From the NCBI GenBank assembly GCA_964596645.1, contig CAZQVB010000025.1, positions 8,001 to 72,000 on the forward strand: a stretch of DNA of 64,000 bases, written 5' to 3'. Origin of the DNA: CAVQEK01 sp964596645. Lineage in GTDB: Bacteria; Bacteroidota; Bacteroidia; Cytophagales; Cyclobacteriaceae. Positions 44,310-52,675 of the stretch are shown piece by piece; positions within the stretch are counted from its first letter, which is position 1, and the number at the start of each line of letters is the position of its first letter. The notes beneath the pieces are model-generated. The model did no database searches. It was not told the DNA's origin and saw only the letters and a program-made list of their open reading frames with translations. The position numbers were made by a program, and so were the translations under genes.

Positions 44310-44516
44310 TTATTTACTCTCCTGAGCCTCCAATTCTTTTTGCTTCAACAGTGTCAATACGCGGGCTATAGTTTTGCGCGTTTCGCGTATTTTCATGGGG
44401 TTTTCAACCGGGGAAATGGCGTGCGCAAATTTGAGCTTTTGTAAATGTTCGCGTTCGCTTACCAGCCTTTGCTCAAGTTCTTCCACGGTCAATGTGTTCA
44501 GCTCTGTGCTTTTCAT
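44310..44516 (-). CDS. rpmC: Ribosomal protein L29
   Basis: 68 aa helical protein at the tunnel exit. MKSTELNTLTVEELEQRLVS, LQKLKFAHAISPVENPMKIR, ETRKTIARVLTLLKQKE. The ATG at 44516 lies one base after the rplP stop; the longer frame to 44546 would overlap it. Confidence 0.95.
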   Translation of the reverse strand: MKSTELNTLTVEELEQRLVSEREHLQKLKFAHAISPVENPMKIRETRKTIARVLTLLKQKELEAQESK

Positions 44517-44517
44517 G

Positions 44518-44937
44518 TTATTCTGTATATTCCCTTCTAATGACAAACTGTGTTTTGATCGGAAGCTTCTGTGCCGCCAGTCTCAAAGATTCCATGGCCA
44601 GTTCTTTGTTTATACCACCAGATTCGAACATGATGGTACCCGGTTTTACCACGGCGACCCAATATTCGGGCGCACCTTTACCTTTACCCATTCGTACTTC
44701 AGCAGGTTTTTTGGTGATGGGCTTGTCAGGGAAAATCCTGATCCAAACCTGACCTTCACGTTTCATGGCACGGGTCACTGCCACACGGGCGGCTTCTATC
44801 TGGCGACTGGTGATCCAGCCTGGCTCCAGTGCTTTCAGACCAAATGAACCGAATGCTATGGTGTGGCCTCTTTGGGCTATACCTTTTACCCTGCCTTTCT
44901 GCTTTTTCCTAAATTTTGTCCTCTTAGGCTGTAACAT
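44518..44937 (-). CDS. rplP: Ribosomal protein L16
   Basis: 139 aa, near the A-site tRNA elbow. MLQPKRTKFRKKQKGRVKGI, FGSFGLKALEPGWITSRQIE, RIFPDKPITKKPAEVRMGKG and KGAPEYWVAVVKPGTIMFE are family blocks. Confidence 0.97.
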   Translation of the reverse strand: MLQPKRTKFRKKQKGRVKGIAQRGHTIAFGSFGLKALEPGWITSRQIEAARVAVTRAMKREGQVWIRIFPDKPITKKPAEVRMGKGKGAPEYWVAVVKPGTIMFESGGINKELAMESLRLAAQKLPIKTQFVIRREYTE

Positions 44938-44967
44938 GACAATTCCTGTAAATCTTCTGTCTATTGA

Positions 44968-45696
44968 TTATTTCCTGCGTCTCTTGGGTACATCGCCACG
45001 CTTGCGACTGGGAGCTCCTCCGGTGTTTTGGCTTTGACCCGCCACACCTACATTCGGGGAGAGGTCGCGCTTGCCATATATTTCACCTTTGAATATCCAC
45101 ACCTTTATACCGATCTTTCCATACACGGTGTGGGCTTCAGACACCGCATAGTCGATGTCGGCACGCAATGTGTGCAGTGGAATACGTCCTTCTTTGTACT
45201 GCTCGGTACGGGCCATTTCGGCACCACCCAGTCGGCCTGAAACCTTTATTTTAATGCCTTGCGCCCCTACTCTTATGGCGGAAGCAATCGCTTGCTTCAT
45301 AGCCCTCCTGTATGATATCCGGGCTTTGAGCTGTTGCGCTATGGACTCTCCCACTAATTTCGCATCCAACTCAGGCCTTTTTATCTCAAAAATATTGATC
45401 TGAACGTCTTTTCCTGTAATCTTTTTCAGCTCCTCTTTGATGCGATCGACCTCTGATCCACCCTTACCAATCACTACGCCAGGGCGGGCAGTGTGTATGG
45501 TAAGTGTGATACGCTTCAGCGTACGCTCTATTACAATACGCGATATGCCACCTTTGGGGATTCGCGCCTCTATATACTTTCGTATTTTGTGATCTTCGAT
45601 CAGTTTTTCTGAAAAGGTATTGCCGCCAAACCAGTTGGAGTCCCAACCTTTTACTATTCCGAGACGGAAACCGATAGGATTTACTTTTTGTCCCAT
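44968..45696 (-). CDS. rpsC: Ribosomal protein S3
   Basis: 242 aa mRNA-entry protein. MGQKVNPIGFRLGIVKGWDS, KH domain with RPGVVIGKGGSEVDRI, RRAMKQAIASAIRVGAQGIK, and GRLGGAEMARTEQYKEGRIP. A basic Gly/Arg/Lys tail (about 220-242) ends PSRKRGDVPKRRRK. Confidence 0.97.
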   Translation of the reverse strand: MGQKVNPIGFRLGIVKGWDSNWFGGNTFSEKLIEDHKIRKYIEARIPKGGISRIVIERTLKRITLTIHTARPGVVIGKGGSEVDRIKEELKKITGKDVQINIFEIKRPELDAKLVGESIAQQLKARISYRRAMKQAIASAIRVGAQGIKIKVSGRLGGAEMARTEQYKEGRIPLHTLRADIDYAVSEAHTVYGKIGIKVWIFKGEIYGKRDLSPNVGVAGQSQNTGGAPSRKRGDVPKRRRK

Positions 45697-45697
45697 A

Positions 45698-46087
45698 TTA
45701 CTTCTGATCGTCTTTAGGTTCTTCCTTTGTTTCTACTGCAGGGGCATTGAAGCTGTCCACTACCAGGGTTACATGATTGGAACGTTTTCTAATGCGATGT
45801 GCCCTGCCTTGCGGCGCCGGTCTGAATCGCTTCAGCATACGTCCACCATCTACAAATATCGTCTTTACATAAAGGTCAGCATCTTCTAAGCGCTCATCTT
45901 CGTGGGCATTCTGCCAATTTGAAATCGCCGAAAGCAACAGTTTTTCCAGTCGTGCTGCGCCCTCTTTTGGCTCGTATTTCAAGATACCGAGTGCCTTGTT
46001 CACCCGCTCACCACGGATCAGGTCAGCCACCATTCTCATCTTACGAGGAGATGTCGGCACGTTTTTAAGTTTTGCAATTGCCTCCAT
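45698..46087 (-). CDS. rplV: Ribosomal protein L22
   Basis: 129 aa, lines the exit tunnel. LKNVPTSPRKMRMVADLIRG, LEKLLLSAISNWQNAHED and KRFRPAPQGRAHRIRKRSNH. A short acidic tail (VETKEEPKDDQK) follows the normal end. Confidence 0.97.
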   Translation of the reverse strand: MEAIAKLKNVPTSPRKMRMVADLIRGERVNKALGILKYEPKEGAARLEKLLLSAISNWQNAHEDERLEDADLYVKTIFVDGGRMLKRFRPAPQGRAHRIRKRSNHVTLVVDSFNAPAVETKEEPKDDQK

Positions 46088-46089
46088 GC

Positions 46090-46368
46090 TTATCTCTTGC
46101 CTTTATCTTTTTTCGAAGTATGACCTCTAAAGTTTCTGGTTGGGGCAAACTCTCCAAATTTATGACCTACCATATTTTCAGTGATATAGACAGGTATAAA
46201 CTTGTTACCGTTGTGTACTGCGAAAGTATGCCCTACAAAATCTGGAGAAATCATTGATCTCCTGGACCAGGTCTTGATCACAGATCTTTTCTGTGCATCA
46301 TTCATGACTTGCACTTTGTTTTCAAGCCGTGAATCTATATAGGGTCCTTTTTTTAATGATCTAGCCAT
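46090..46368 (-). CDS. rpsS: Ribosomal protein S19
   Basis: 92 aa head protein paired with S13. MARSLKKGPYIDSRLENKVQ, IKTWSRRSMISPDFVGHTFA, HNGNKFIPVYITENMVGHKF and EFAPTRNFRGH. Confidence 0.97.
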   Translation of the reverse strand: MARSLKKGPYIDSRLENKVQVMNDAQKRSVIKTWSRRSMISPDFVGHTFAVHNGNKFIPVYITENMVGHKFGEFAPTRNFRGHTSKKDKGKR

Positions 46369-46373
46369 TCAAA

Positions 46374-47192
46374 TTATCGATTACCGATGATTAACCTATC
46401 TGAATATTTATTCTTACTTCTGGTTTTCTTTCCTTTAGATACGAGGCCTTTGCGCGAACGTGGGTGGCCACCTGAGGCTCTTCCCTCACCACCACCCATT
46501 GGGTGATCTACCGGGTTCATCGCTACACCACGCACTCGTGGGCGCTTGCCCAACCATCTGTTTCTACCTGCCTTACCCAGGTTCACGTTCATGTGGTCAC
46601 TGTTGCTCACCGTACCTATGGTAGCGTAGCAAGTCACCAGCACCATTCGCATCTGGCCAGAAGGCAATTTTACGGTTGCATACCGGCCCTCTCTCGCCAA
46701 CAACTGGGCATAAGAACCTGCGCTACGTGCCATGGCCGCTCCGGCTCCCGGCTGCAGCTCTATGCTGTGAATGATGGTACCCAATGGGATCTTAGCGAGT
46801 GGCAGGTTATTGCCAAGCTCTGGAGCAGCATCTTCGCCAGCGACTATTTCCTGTCCTACTTTCAATCCTTCCGGAGCCAGTATATAGGCTTTAGAACCAT
46901 CTTTGTAGAAAAGAAGTGCAATACGAGCTGTTCGGTTCGGATCATATTCTATGGCCTTCACCACGGCTGGCACATCACGCTTATCTCTTTTGAAATCGAT
47001 AATACGATACCGCTGCTTGTGTCCGCCACCAATGTAGCGCATAGTCATTTTGCCACGGTTATTTCTTCCGCCACTTTTCTTCTTTGATTCAAGAAGTGAC
47101 TTCTCCGGCTTATCAGCCGTGATGCTATCGAAAACCGGTGCCAACCTAAACCGCTGACCTGGTGTAACCGGACGTAATTTCTTAACAGCCAT
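46374..47192 (-). CDS. rplB: Ribosomal protein L2
   Basis: 272 aa, close to the peptidyl-transferase centre. MAVKKLRPVTPGQRFR, GRNNRGKMTMRYIGGGHKQR, and GVAMNPVDHPMGGGEGR with the conserved His region. 12 bp after rplW. Confidence 0.97.
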   Translation of the reverse strand: MAVKKLRPVTPGQRFRLAPVFDSITADKPEKSLLESKKKSGGRNNRGKMTMRYIGGGHKQRYRIIDFKRDKRDVPAVVKAIEYDPNRTARIALLFYKDGSKAYILAPEGLKVGQEIVAGEDAAPELGNNLPLAKIPLGTIIHSIELQPGAGAAMARSAGSYAQLLAREGRYATVKLPSGQMRMVLVTCYATIGTVSNSDHMNVNLGKAGRNRWLGKRPRVRGVAMNPVDHPMGGGEGRASGGHPRSRKGLVSKGKKTRSKNKYSDRLIIGNR

Positions 47193-47204
47193 TATTCTAT
47201 TTCT

Positions 47205-47489
47205 TTAAATTCCGGAATAAAAGTCTATCACTTCACCTTCTGCCACCGTCACTATGGCCTTTTTATATGCAGAAGATTTTCCTTCTATTACCCTTGCTTT
47301 TGTATATCTGCTCTTATTTTTTCTGTAGTAGCGCATGGTGCTCACTTTTTCTACATTCACACCGTACATCTTTTCTACAGCTTTCTTAATTTCTACCTTA
47401 TTGGCAGCCAAGTCTACCAGAAAGCCATATTTGCCTTTCTCGTTTTGCTCGGTTATCTTTTCCGTTACTATAGGTTTTCTAAGTACCAT
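47205..47489 (-). CDS. rplW: Ribosomal protein L23
   Basis: 94 aa, docking site for trigger factor and SRP at the tunnel exit. LRKPIVTEKITEQNEKGKYG, VDLAANKVEIKKAVEKMYGV and KVSTMRYYRKNKSRYTKARV. Confidence 0.97.
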   Translation of the reverse strand: MVLRKPIVTEKITEQNEKGKYGFLVDLAANKVEIKKAVEKMYGVNVEKVSTMRYYRKNKSRYTKARVIEGKSSAYKKAIVTVAEGEVIDFYSGI

Positions 47490-47496
47490 ACCCTGC

Positions 47497-48123
47497 CTAG
47501 TTCAGTAATTTCTCAATTTTCTCTACAGATCCCTCGCACAAGATCAAATGATCGGCATTCAACAATTCGTACGTATTCAATTGTTCTACACGCGACACCT
47601 GTGCATATGGAATATTTCTACTCGATAGATAAACGTTCACATCCACGTCGCTCACTATCATCAAAGTCTTCTTGCCGGCCAGCGAGTTCTTGCTCAGTAT
47701 ATCGAGAAAGTCTTTCGTCTTGGGACCTTCAAACTTAAAATCTTCAATGACTGACAAAGCATTATCTTTTGCCTTATAAGACAGGGCCGATTTGCGTGCA
47801 AGTTCTTTTACTTTCTTGTTCAATTTGAAACCATAGTTTCGGGGCCTTGGGCCAAATACACGGCCACCACCTCGTAACACTGGTGATTTCAAACTGCCCA
47901 TCCTTGCCGTTCCGGTTCCTTTTTGTCGCTTTACTTTTCGCGTAGAACCAGTGATTTCGGCGCGCTCTTTTGATTTATGCGTACCCTGGCGCTGGTTGGC
48001 CAGGTATTGCTTCACATCCAGATATATGGCGTGATCATTGGGTTCGATATCAAATATCTCCGCACTTAGCGAAACAGTACGGCCGGTATCCTCCCCTTTT
48101 ATTGAATGTACTGAAATATTCAT
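47497..48123 (-). CDS. rplD: Ribosomal protein L4
   Basis: 208 aa. The extended loop has QGTHKSKERAEITGSTRKVK, KGTGTARMGSLKSPVLRGGG and GPRPRNYGFKLNKKVKELAR; the globular part ends LLNADHLILCEGSVEKIEKL. In E. coli L4 represses its own operon; whether that holds here cannot be seen. Confidence 0.97.
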   Translation of the reverse strand: MNISVHSIKGEDTGRTVSLSAEIFDIEPNDHAIYLDVKQYLANQRQGTHKSKERAEITGSTRKVKRQKGTGTARMGSLKSPVLRGGGRVFGPRPRNYGFKLNKKVKELARKSALSYKAKDNALSVIEDFKFEGPKTKDFLDILSKNSLAGKKTLMIVSDVDVNVYLSSRNIPYAQVSRVEQLNTYELLNADHLILCEGSVEKIEKLLN

Positions 48124-48127
48124 TGCT

Positions 48128-48760
48128 CTATTTTTCTAAGACTACGTAGGATGAGTTGGCGCCAGGTACTGAGCCGCTGACAAATATTAGGTTTCTCTCT
48201 GGCACTATGCGCATAACCTGAAGGTTGATTACTTTCACTCTTTTGCCACCCATCCTTCCGGCCATTCTCAGTCCCTTAAATACCCGAGATGGAAAAGAAC
48301 ATGCACCGATAGATCCCGGAGCACGTAGCCTGTTGTGCTGTCCGTGTGTAGACTCGCCAACACCACCAAAGTTGTGGCGCTTAACTACGCCTTGAAAGCC
48401 CTTGCCTTTAGAGGTGCCAATGGCATCAAGAAACTCTCCTTCTTTGAATACGGCGTCGACCAAAATTTCTTTACCAATCTTGACCTCATCCTCAAACTCT
48501 ACGCGGAAGTCGCGAAACTCCACCACTTTTTTCTTGGGTGTAGTCTTGGCTTTAGAAAAATGACCAAAAAGGGCTTTCGAAGTATTCTTCGCCTTCTTTT
48601 CGCCAAAAGCAAGCTGGACAGCTTTGTATCCGTCTGTGCTTTCATTCTTTACTTGTGTGATCACACAAGGACCAGCCTCTATCACTGTGCATGCGACATT
48701 CTGTCCATCGGCACTGTAGATACTAGTCATTCCTACTTTTTTTCCTATAATTCCTGACAT
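48128..48760 (-). CDS. rplC: Ribosomal protein L3
   Basis: 210 aa. MSGIIGKKVGMTSIYSADGQ, GTSKGKGFQGVVKRHNFGG, THGQHNRLRAPGSIGACSFP and GRMGGKRVKVINLQVMRI are family blocks. It is the first gene after the rpsJ terminator and has its own promoter. Confidence 0.97.
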   Translation of the reverse strand: MSGIIGKKVGMTSIYSADGQNVACTVIEAGPCVITQVKNESTDGYKAVQLAFGEKKAKNTSKALFGHFSKAKTTPKKKVVEFRDFRVEFEDEVKIGKEILVDAVFKEGEFLDAIGTSKGKGFQGVVKRHNFGGVGESTHGQHNRLRAPGSIGACSFPSRVFKGLRMAGRMGGKRVKVINLQVMRIVPERNLIFVSGSVPGANSSYVVLEK

Positions 48761-48792
48761 ATTAAAAAAGGTATAATTTATCCTTTTTGATC

Positions 48793-48810
48793 GTCCTTTT
48801 GATAAAGGAC
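48793..48810 (-). promoter_or_regulatory. Hairpin at the start of the rplC leader
   Basis: GTCCTTT (48793-48799) and AAAGGAC (48804-48810) form a perfect 7-bp stem with a 4-nt loop, immediately after the -7 element, so it would sit at or very near the 5' end of the transcript. It might protect the message or serve control; this is inference. Confidence 0.45.
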
Positions 48811-48812
48811 TG

Positions 48813-48843
48813 CAAAGGTAGAAATTTTACATTCTCAAACAAA
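48813..48843 (-). promoter_or_regulatory. Promoter of the rplC-rplQ operon
   Basis: On the minus strand TTTG (48843-48840), 19-bp spacer, TACCTTTG (48820-48813), then CAGTCC. This fits the Bacteroidota primary-sigma consensus fully. It lies about 53 bp before rplC and just after the rpsJ terminator. Confidence 0.85.
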
Positions 48844-48874
48844 ACTCTTCCTGCGAATCGTCGTTAAAAAGCGA

Positions 48875-48907
48875 CAAAAAAAGAACCAATAGAATGTATT
48901 GGTTCTT
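48875..48907 (-). terminator. Terminator between rpsJ and rplC
   Basis: AAGAACCAAT (48881-48890) pairs perfectly with ATTGGTTCTT (48898-48907), loop of seven; on the minus strand it is followed by a run of seven T. It ends the rpsL-rpsG-fusA-rpsJ transcript 24 bp after rpsJ. Confidence 0.88.
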
Positions 48908-48930
48908 TGGATCGACAACCTTGAAATCGA

Positions 48931-49236
48931 TTATACTTTTATCTCCACATCCACGCCACTGGGCAGTTCCAGTTTCATCAATGCGTCTACAGTTTTGGTG
49001 CTGTTGCTGTAAATATCCACCAGCCTTTTGTATGTGAACAGCTGAAACTGTTCCCTTGATTTCTTATTCACGTGTGGCGAACGCAACACGGTAAAAAACT
49101 CTCTCTTCGTAGGCAGAGGTATGGGACCACTGACTACTGCTCCGGTAGTTTTTACCGCCCGCACGATCTTTTCAGATGACTTATCCACCAGATTGTAATC
49201 GTACGATTTCAGTTTGATTCTAATTTTCTGAGTCAT
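48931..49236 (-). CDS. rpsJ: Ribosomal protein S10
   Basis: 101 aa; also NusE in transcription antitermination. IRIKLKSYDYNLVDKSSEKI, SGPIPLPTKREFFTVLRSPH and REQFQLFTYKRLVDIYSN. It is placed with fusA and cut off from rplC by a terminator and 170-bp spacer; tuf is absent between fusA and rpsJ. Confidence 0.97.
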   Translation of the reverse strand: MTQKIRIKLKSYDYNLVDKSSEKIVRAVKTTGAVVSGPIPLPTKREFFTVLRSPHVNKKSREQFQLFTYKRLVDIYSNSTKTVDALMKLELPSGVDVEIKV

Positions 49237-49251
49237 GATATATTGAAGTAA

Positions 49252-51375
49252 TTATTCGCCTTTCACTTTTTTGATGATCGATTCCTGCACATGATTCGGA
49301 ACGGGATCGTAGTGGGAGAAGGTAAGTGTGGCCGAGGCACGTCCGGAAGACATTGTGCGCAAGTCCGTCACATAACCGAACAACTCTGACAACGGCACGT
49401 CGGCTTTAATTACCTGTGCACCTGCCCTGCTGTCCATACCTTTCATTATTCCCCTTCGACGATTCAAATCTCCGGTTATTGGTCCGGTAAATTCTTCCGG
49501 CGTAAGTACTTCTACCGCCATGATGGGTTCCAGAATATTGGGATTGGCCTTTTTTGCCGCCGTTTTGAAACCTATTCTCGCAGCCAGTTCAAATGACAAT
49601 GAATCGGAGTCGACATCGTGGTATGATCCGTGAAATAAACGAACCTTCATGCTCTGCAGCGGAAAACCAGCCAATGGGCCATTTTTCATTGCTTCCTTGA
49701 AACCTTTCTCGACAGCCGGAATAAATTCCCGTGGTATCACACCACCTACTATATTATTGACAAATTCCAGTCCCTCTACGCCATCTTCCCTCGGCCCGAG
49801 TTCGAATACAATGTCAGCGAATTTACCGCGTCCACCTGTTTGCTTTTTGTATACTTCTTTGTGCTCTACAGAGCTTGTGATCGACTCTTTGTAGGCAACC
49901 TGAGGCGCTCCTTGGTTTACTTCCACCTTAAATTCGCGCTTCATGCGATCCATGATGATTTCAAGGTGAAGCTCACCCATACCGCGCAACACGGTTTGGC
50001 CAGTTTCCTCGTCAGTTTGCACAACCAATGTTGGATCTTCCTCTACCAGTTTTGAAATGGCTACACCCAATTTATCCACATCAGCCTGAGTTTTTGGCTC
50101 AATGGCATAGCCGATAACGGGCTCAGGGAAGGTCATTGATTCAAGCACTATGCGCTTCTTCTCATCGCACAAGGTGTCGCCTGTTTTAATATCCTTAAAG
50201 CCAACACCCGCTGCAATATCACCCGCCTCAACAGAATCAATAGGATTTTGCTTGTTGGAATGCATCTGCAGCAAGCGGCTTATGCGCTCTTTTTTGTCCG
50301 TACGCATGTTGTACACGTAAGAACCTGCGCCGAGTGTGCCTGAGTATACCCGGAAAAAAGCTAAGCGGCCTACAAACGGGTCAGTTGCTATTTTAAATGC
50401 CAATGCAGCGAACGGCGCATCGGCCTCAGGCTTACGCGTTTCTTCCGCTTCAGTATCGGGATTGGTGCCATGTACCGGGGGCAAATCGACAGGAGAAGGA
50501 AGGTAAGAACAGACAGAATCGAGTAAAGCCTGTACGCCTTTATTCTTAAATGCCGATCCGCACAGTACTGGTGAGAATGAAAGGTCGATCACGGCTTTGC
50601 GTATTGCCGCCATCATCTCTTCCCTTGTGATAGAATCCGGATCCTCAAAAAATTTCTCCAGCAGCGCCTCATCATATTCTGCCACACTCTCTACCAGTTT
50701 CTGGCGCCACTCATCTACAGTTTCTTTCATATCTTCTGGAATAGGCACTTTTTGGTAAGTCATGCCCTTATCTTCTTCATTCCAGATGATGGCTTCGTTG
50801 GTGATGAGGTCAACTACACCAACAAAATTATCTTCAGCACCAATAGGCACTTGCAACGGCACCGGATTGGCTTTGAGTTTATCTTTAATTTCGTGAACGA
50901 CATTGAAAAAATCAGCACCGGCCCTATCCATTTTATTTACAAAACAGATACGCGGTACTTTATATTTGTCGGCCTGCCGCCATACTGTTTCTGACTGAGG
51001 CTCTACGCCCGAAACCGCACAAAACAACGCCACTGCGCCATCTAACACACGAAGTGAGCGCTCTACCTCAACGGTAAAGTCAACGTGACCTGGCGTGTCG
51101 ATGATATTAATGCGATAGTCTTTTGTATCGTCGGTAGGCAATCCCTGATGGGTAGGGTACTTCCAAAAAGTAGTGGTAGCTGCGGAGGTAATGGTAATAC
51201 CACGCTCCTGCTCCTGCTCCATCCAGTCCATGACGGCAGCACCTTCGTGCACCTCACCCAGCTTGTGTGTGAGACCAGTGTAATATAGAATACGCTCGGT
51301 ACATGTTGTTTTGCCCGCATCGATGTGGGCCATGATACCAATATTGCGCAAGTATTTTAAATCTTTCTTAGCCAT
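49252..51375 (-). CDS. fusA: Elongation factor G
   Basis: Translocation GTPase, 707 aa. G1 AHIDAGKTTCTERILYYTG, switch region EQERGITITSAATT, G3 DTPGHVDFTVEVERSLRVLD, G4 NKMDRAGADF. Domain IV has ITGDLNRRRGIMKGMDSR and the C-terminal block FGYVTDLRTMSSGRASATL. Length and motifs are those of the canonical factor. Confidence 0.97.
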   Translation of the reverse strand: MAKKDLKYLRNIGIMAHIDAGKTTCTERILYYTGLTHKLGEVHEGAAVMDWMEQEQERGITITSAATTTFWKYPTHQGLPTDDTKDYRINIIDTPGHVDFTVEVERSLRVLDGAVALFCAVSGVEPQSETVWRQADKYKVPRICFVNKMDRAGADFFNVVHEIKDKLKANPVPLQVPIGAEDNFVGVVDLITNEAIIWNEEDKGMTYQKVPIPEDMKETVDEWRQKLVESVAEYDEALLEKFFEDPDSITREEMMAAIRKAVIDLSFSPVLCGSAFKNKGVQALLDSVCSYLPSPVDLPPVHGTNPDTEAEETRKPEADAPFAALAFKIATDPFVGRLAFFRVYSGTLGAGSYVYNMRTDKKERISRLLQMHSNKQNPIDSVEAGDIAAGVGFKDIKTGDTLCDEKKRIVLESMTFPEPVIGYAIEPKTQADVDKLGVAISKLVEEDPTLVVQTDEETGQTVLRGMGELHLEIIMDRMKREFKVEVNQGAPQVAYKESITSSVEHKEVYKKQTGGRGKFADIVFELGPREDGVEGLEFVNNIVGGVIPREFIPAVEKGFKEAMKNGPLAGFPLQSMKVRLFHGSYHDVDSDSLSFELAARIGFKTAAKKANPNILEPIMAVEVLTPEEFTGPITGDLNRRRGIMKGMDSRAGAQVIKADVPLSELFGYVTDLRTMSSGRASATLTFSHYDPVPNHVQESIIKKVKGE

Positions 51376-51383
51376 TATAAAGA

Positions 51384-51851
51384 TTAGAACCTAAAGTGTG
51401 AAAATGCTTTATTCGCTTCTGCCATTCTGTGGGTATCATCCTTCTTTTTCACAGCTGCGCCTTCACCTTTTGATGCCGCCAATATTTCATTGGCAAGTCT
51501 CTGCACCATAGTTTTTTCGCCACGCTGCCGGGCGTATCTAATCATCCATTTGATGCCGAGCGATATTTTACGCTCAGGACGCACTTCGATAGGCACTTGA
51601 AAAGTGGCTCCGCCTACACGGCGGCTTTTCACCTCCACATAGGGCATTACATTATTCAAAGCAGTCTTCCATACATCCAGCCCTTTTTCACCTGACTTTT
51701 CTTCTACAATAGCCACGGCATTGTAAAAAATATCGTAAGAGAGGTTCTTCTTTCCTTCTACCATAAGGTAGTTCACAAATCGCGTTACCAACGGATCGTT
51801 AAATTTAGGATCAGGCAGCAGATAGCGCTTTTTTGGTTTTGCCTTTCTCAT
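51384..51851 (-). CDS. rpsG: Ribosomal protein S7
   Basis: 155 aa head-assembly protein. MRKAKPKKRYLLPDPKFNDP, VTRFVNYLMVEGKKNLSYDI, VEVKSRRVGGATFQVPIEV and MAEANKAFSHFRF. In other bacteria S7 regulates the str operon; no sign either way here. Confidence 0.97.
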   Translation of the reverse strand: MRKAKPKKRYLLPDPKFNDPLVTRFVNYLMVEGKKNLSYDIFYNAVAIVEEKSGEKGLDVWKTALNNVMPYVEVKSRRVGGATFQVPIEVRPERKISLGIKWMIRYARQRGEKTMVQRLANEILAASKGEGAAVKKKDDTHRMAEANKAFSHFRF

Positions 51852-51866
51852 TATTTTCTATTTTAA

Positions 51867-52244
51867 TTATTTCGTTTTAGGTCGTTTGGCGCCATATTTT
51901 GATCTCGCCTGCAGCCTGCCATTTACGCCAGCCGTATCGAGCGCACCGCGTATGATATGGTAGCGCACACCTGGCAAATCTTTCACCCTGCCACCACGAA
52001 TGAGTACAATAGAGTGCTCCTGCAGGTTGTGACCTTCGCCCATAATGTATGCGTTTACTTCCTTGCTGTTGGTGAGTCGCACACGCGCCACTTTACGCAT
52101 AGCTGAGTTTGGCTTCTTAGGTGTGGTGGTGTACACACGCGTACACACGCCCCTGCGCTGTGGACATGAATCCAAAGCCGGCGACTTTGATTTACTGGTT
52201 AATTTCTTACGACCTTTTCGGACTAACTGCTGTATAGTCGGCAT
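51867..52244 (-). CDS. rpsL: Ribosomal protein S12
   Basis: 125 aa decoding-centre protein. MPTIQQLVRKGRKKLTSKSK, TTPKKPNSAMRKVARVRLTN with Lys43 unchanged (streptomycin-sensitive type), and RGGRVKDLPGVRYH with Asp89, the RimO target. First gene of the str operon, behind a consensus promoter. Confidence 0.97.
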   Translation of the reverse strand: MPTIQQLVRKGRKKLTSKSKSPALDSCPQRRGVCTRVYTTTPKKPNSAMRKVARVRLTNSKEVNAYIMGEGHNLQEHSIVLIRGGRVKDLPGVRYHIIRGALDTAGVNGRLQARSKYGAKRPKTK

Positions 52245-52284
52245 ACAATTCTTCTGTTAATGATACCTTCAGATTTTGGGACTG

Positions 52285-52315
52285 CAAAGGTAGGAATTAA
52301 AGCGTATGAAGCAAA
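52285..52315 (-). promoter_or_regulatory. Promoter of the rpsL-rpsG-fusA-rpsJ operon
   Basis: On the minus strand TTTG (52315-52312), 19-bp spacer, TACCTTTG (52292-52285), then CAGTCC, the same -7 and start region as at rplC. It is about 41 bp before rpsL. Confidence 0.85.
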
Positions 52316-52337
52316 CTCTAATTTTAAAAATGAGCTG

Positions 52338-52667
52338 CTAAGCTTCGCCCATGGTCCCGCCAAAATTGATGGGAAATTTTGGTGCCTCTTCATTTTTTTT
52401 GATCGGGCCAAAAGTCTCCTCGTATTTTTCAATGTTATCTTCCAGAGCATGCAAAAGCCTTTTTGCATGCTCTGGTGTGATAACAATTCTTGCTTTGACT
52501 TTAGCCTTAGGCAAACCGGGCATCAATCGGATGAAATCCACCACAAACTCACTGTTGGAGTGGGCGATCATTGCCAGATTTGAATAAATACCTTCAGCTA
52601 CATCTTCTGATAATTCGATATTGATCTGATTGGGCTTTTTCTTTATATCCTTCTTATCCTCTTCCAT
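52338..52667 (-). CDS. DUF3467 protein
   Basis: 109 aa, soluble. NQINIELSEDVAEGIYSNLA, HSNSEFVVDFIRLMPGLPKA and VITPEHAKRLLHALEDNI are the family pattern. It follows rpoC by 8 bp and precedes the rpsL promoter, its usual place in Bacteroidota. The function is unknown. Codons 65-76 are written by a perfect 15-bp inverted repeat (see separate entry). Confidence 0.85.
   Translation of the reverse strand: MEEDKKDIKKKPNQINIELSEDVAEGIYSNLAMIAHSNSEFVVDFIRLMPGLPKAKVKARIVITPEHAKRLLHALEDNIEKYEETFGPIKKNEEAPKFPINFGGTMGEA
52442..52475 (-). repeat. Perfect 15-bp inverted repeat inside the DUF3467 gene
   Basis: CCAGAGCATGCAAAA (52442-52456), four-base loop, TTTTGCATGCTCTGG (52461-52475), with no mismatch. 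In RNA of the coding strand it forms one long stem. It falls within codons 65-76 (PEHAKRLLHALE). Confidence 0.9.
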
Positions 52668-52675
52668 AAGAATAA

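Noticed and set aside
48761..48930. A missing gene (such as tuf) between rpsJ and rplC
   Set aside because: The 170-bp spacer is fully explained by a terminator, a promoter and a leader hairpin.
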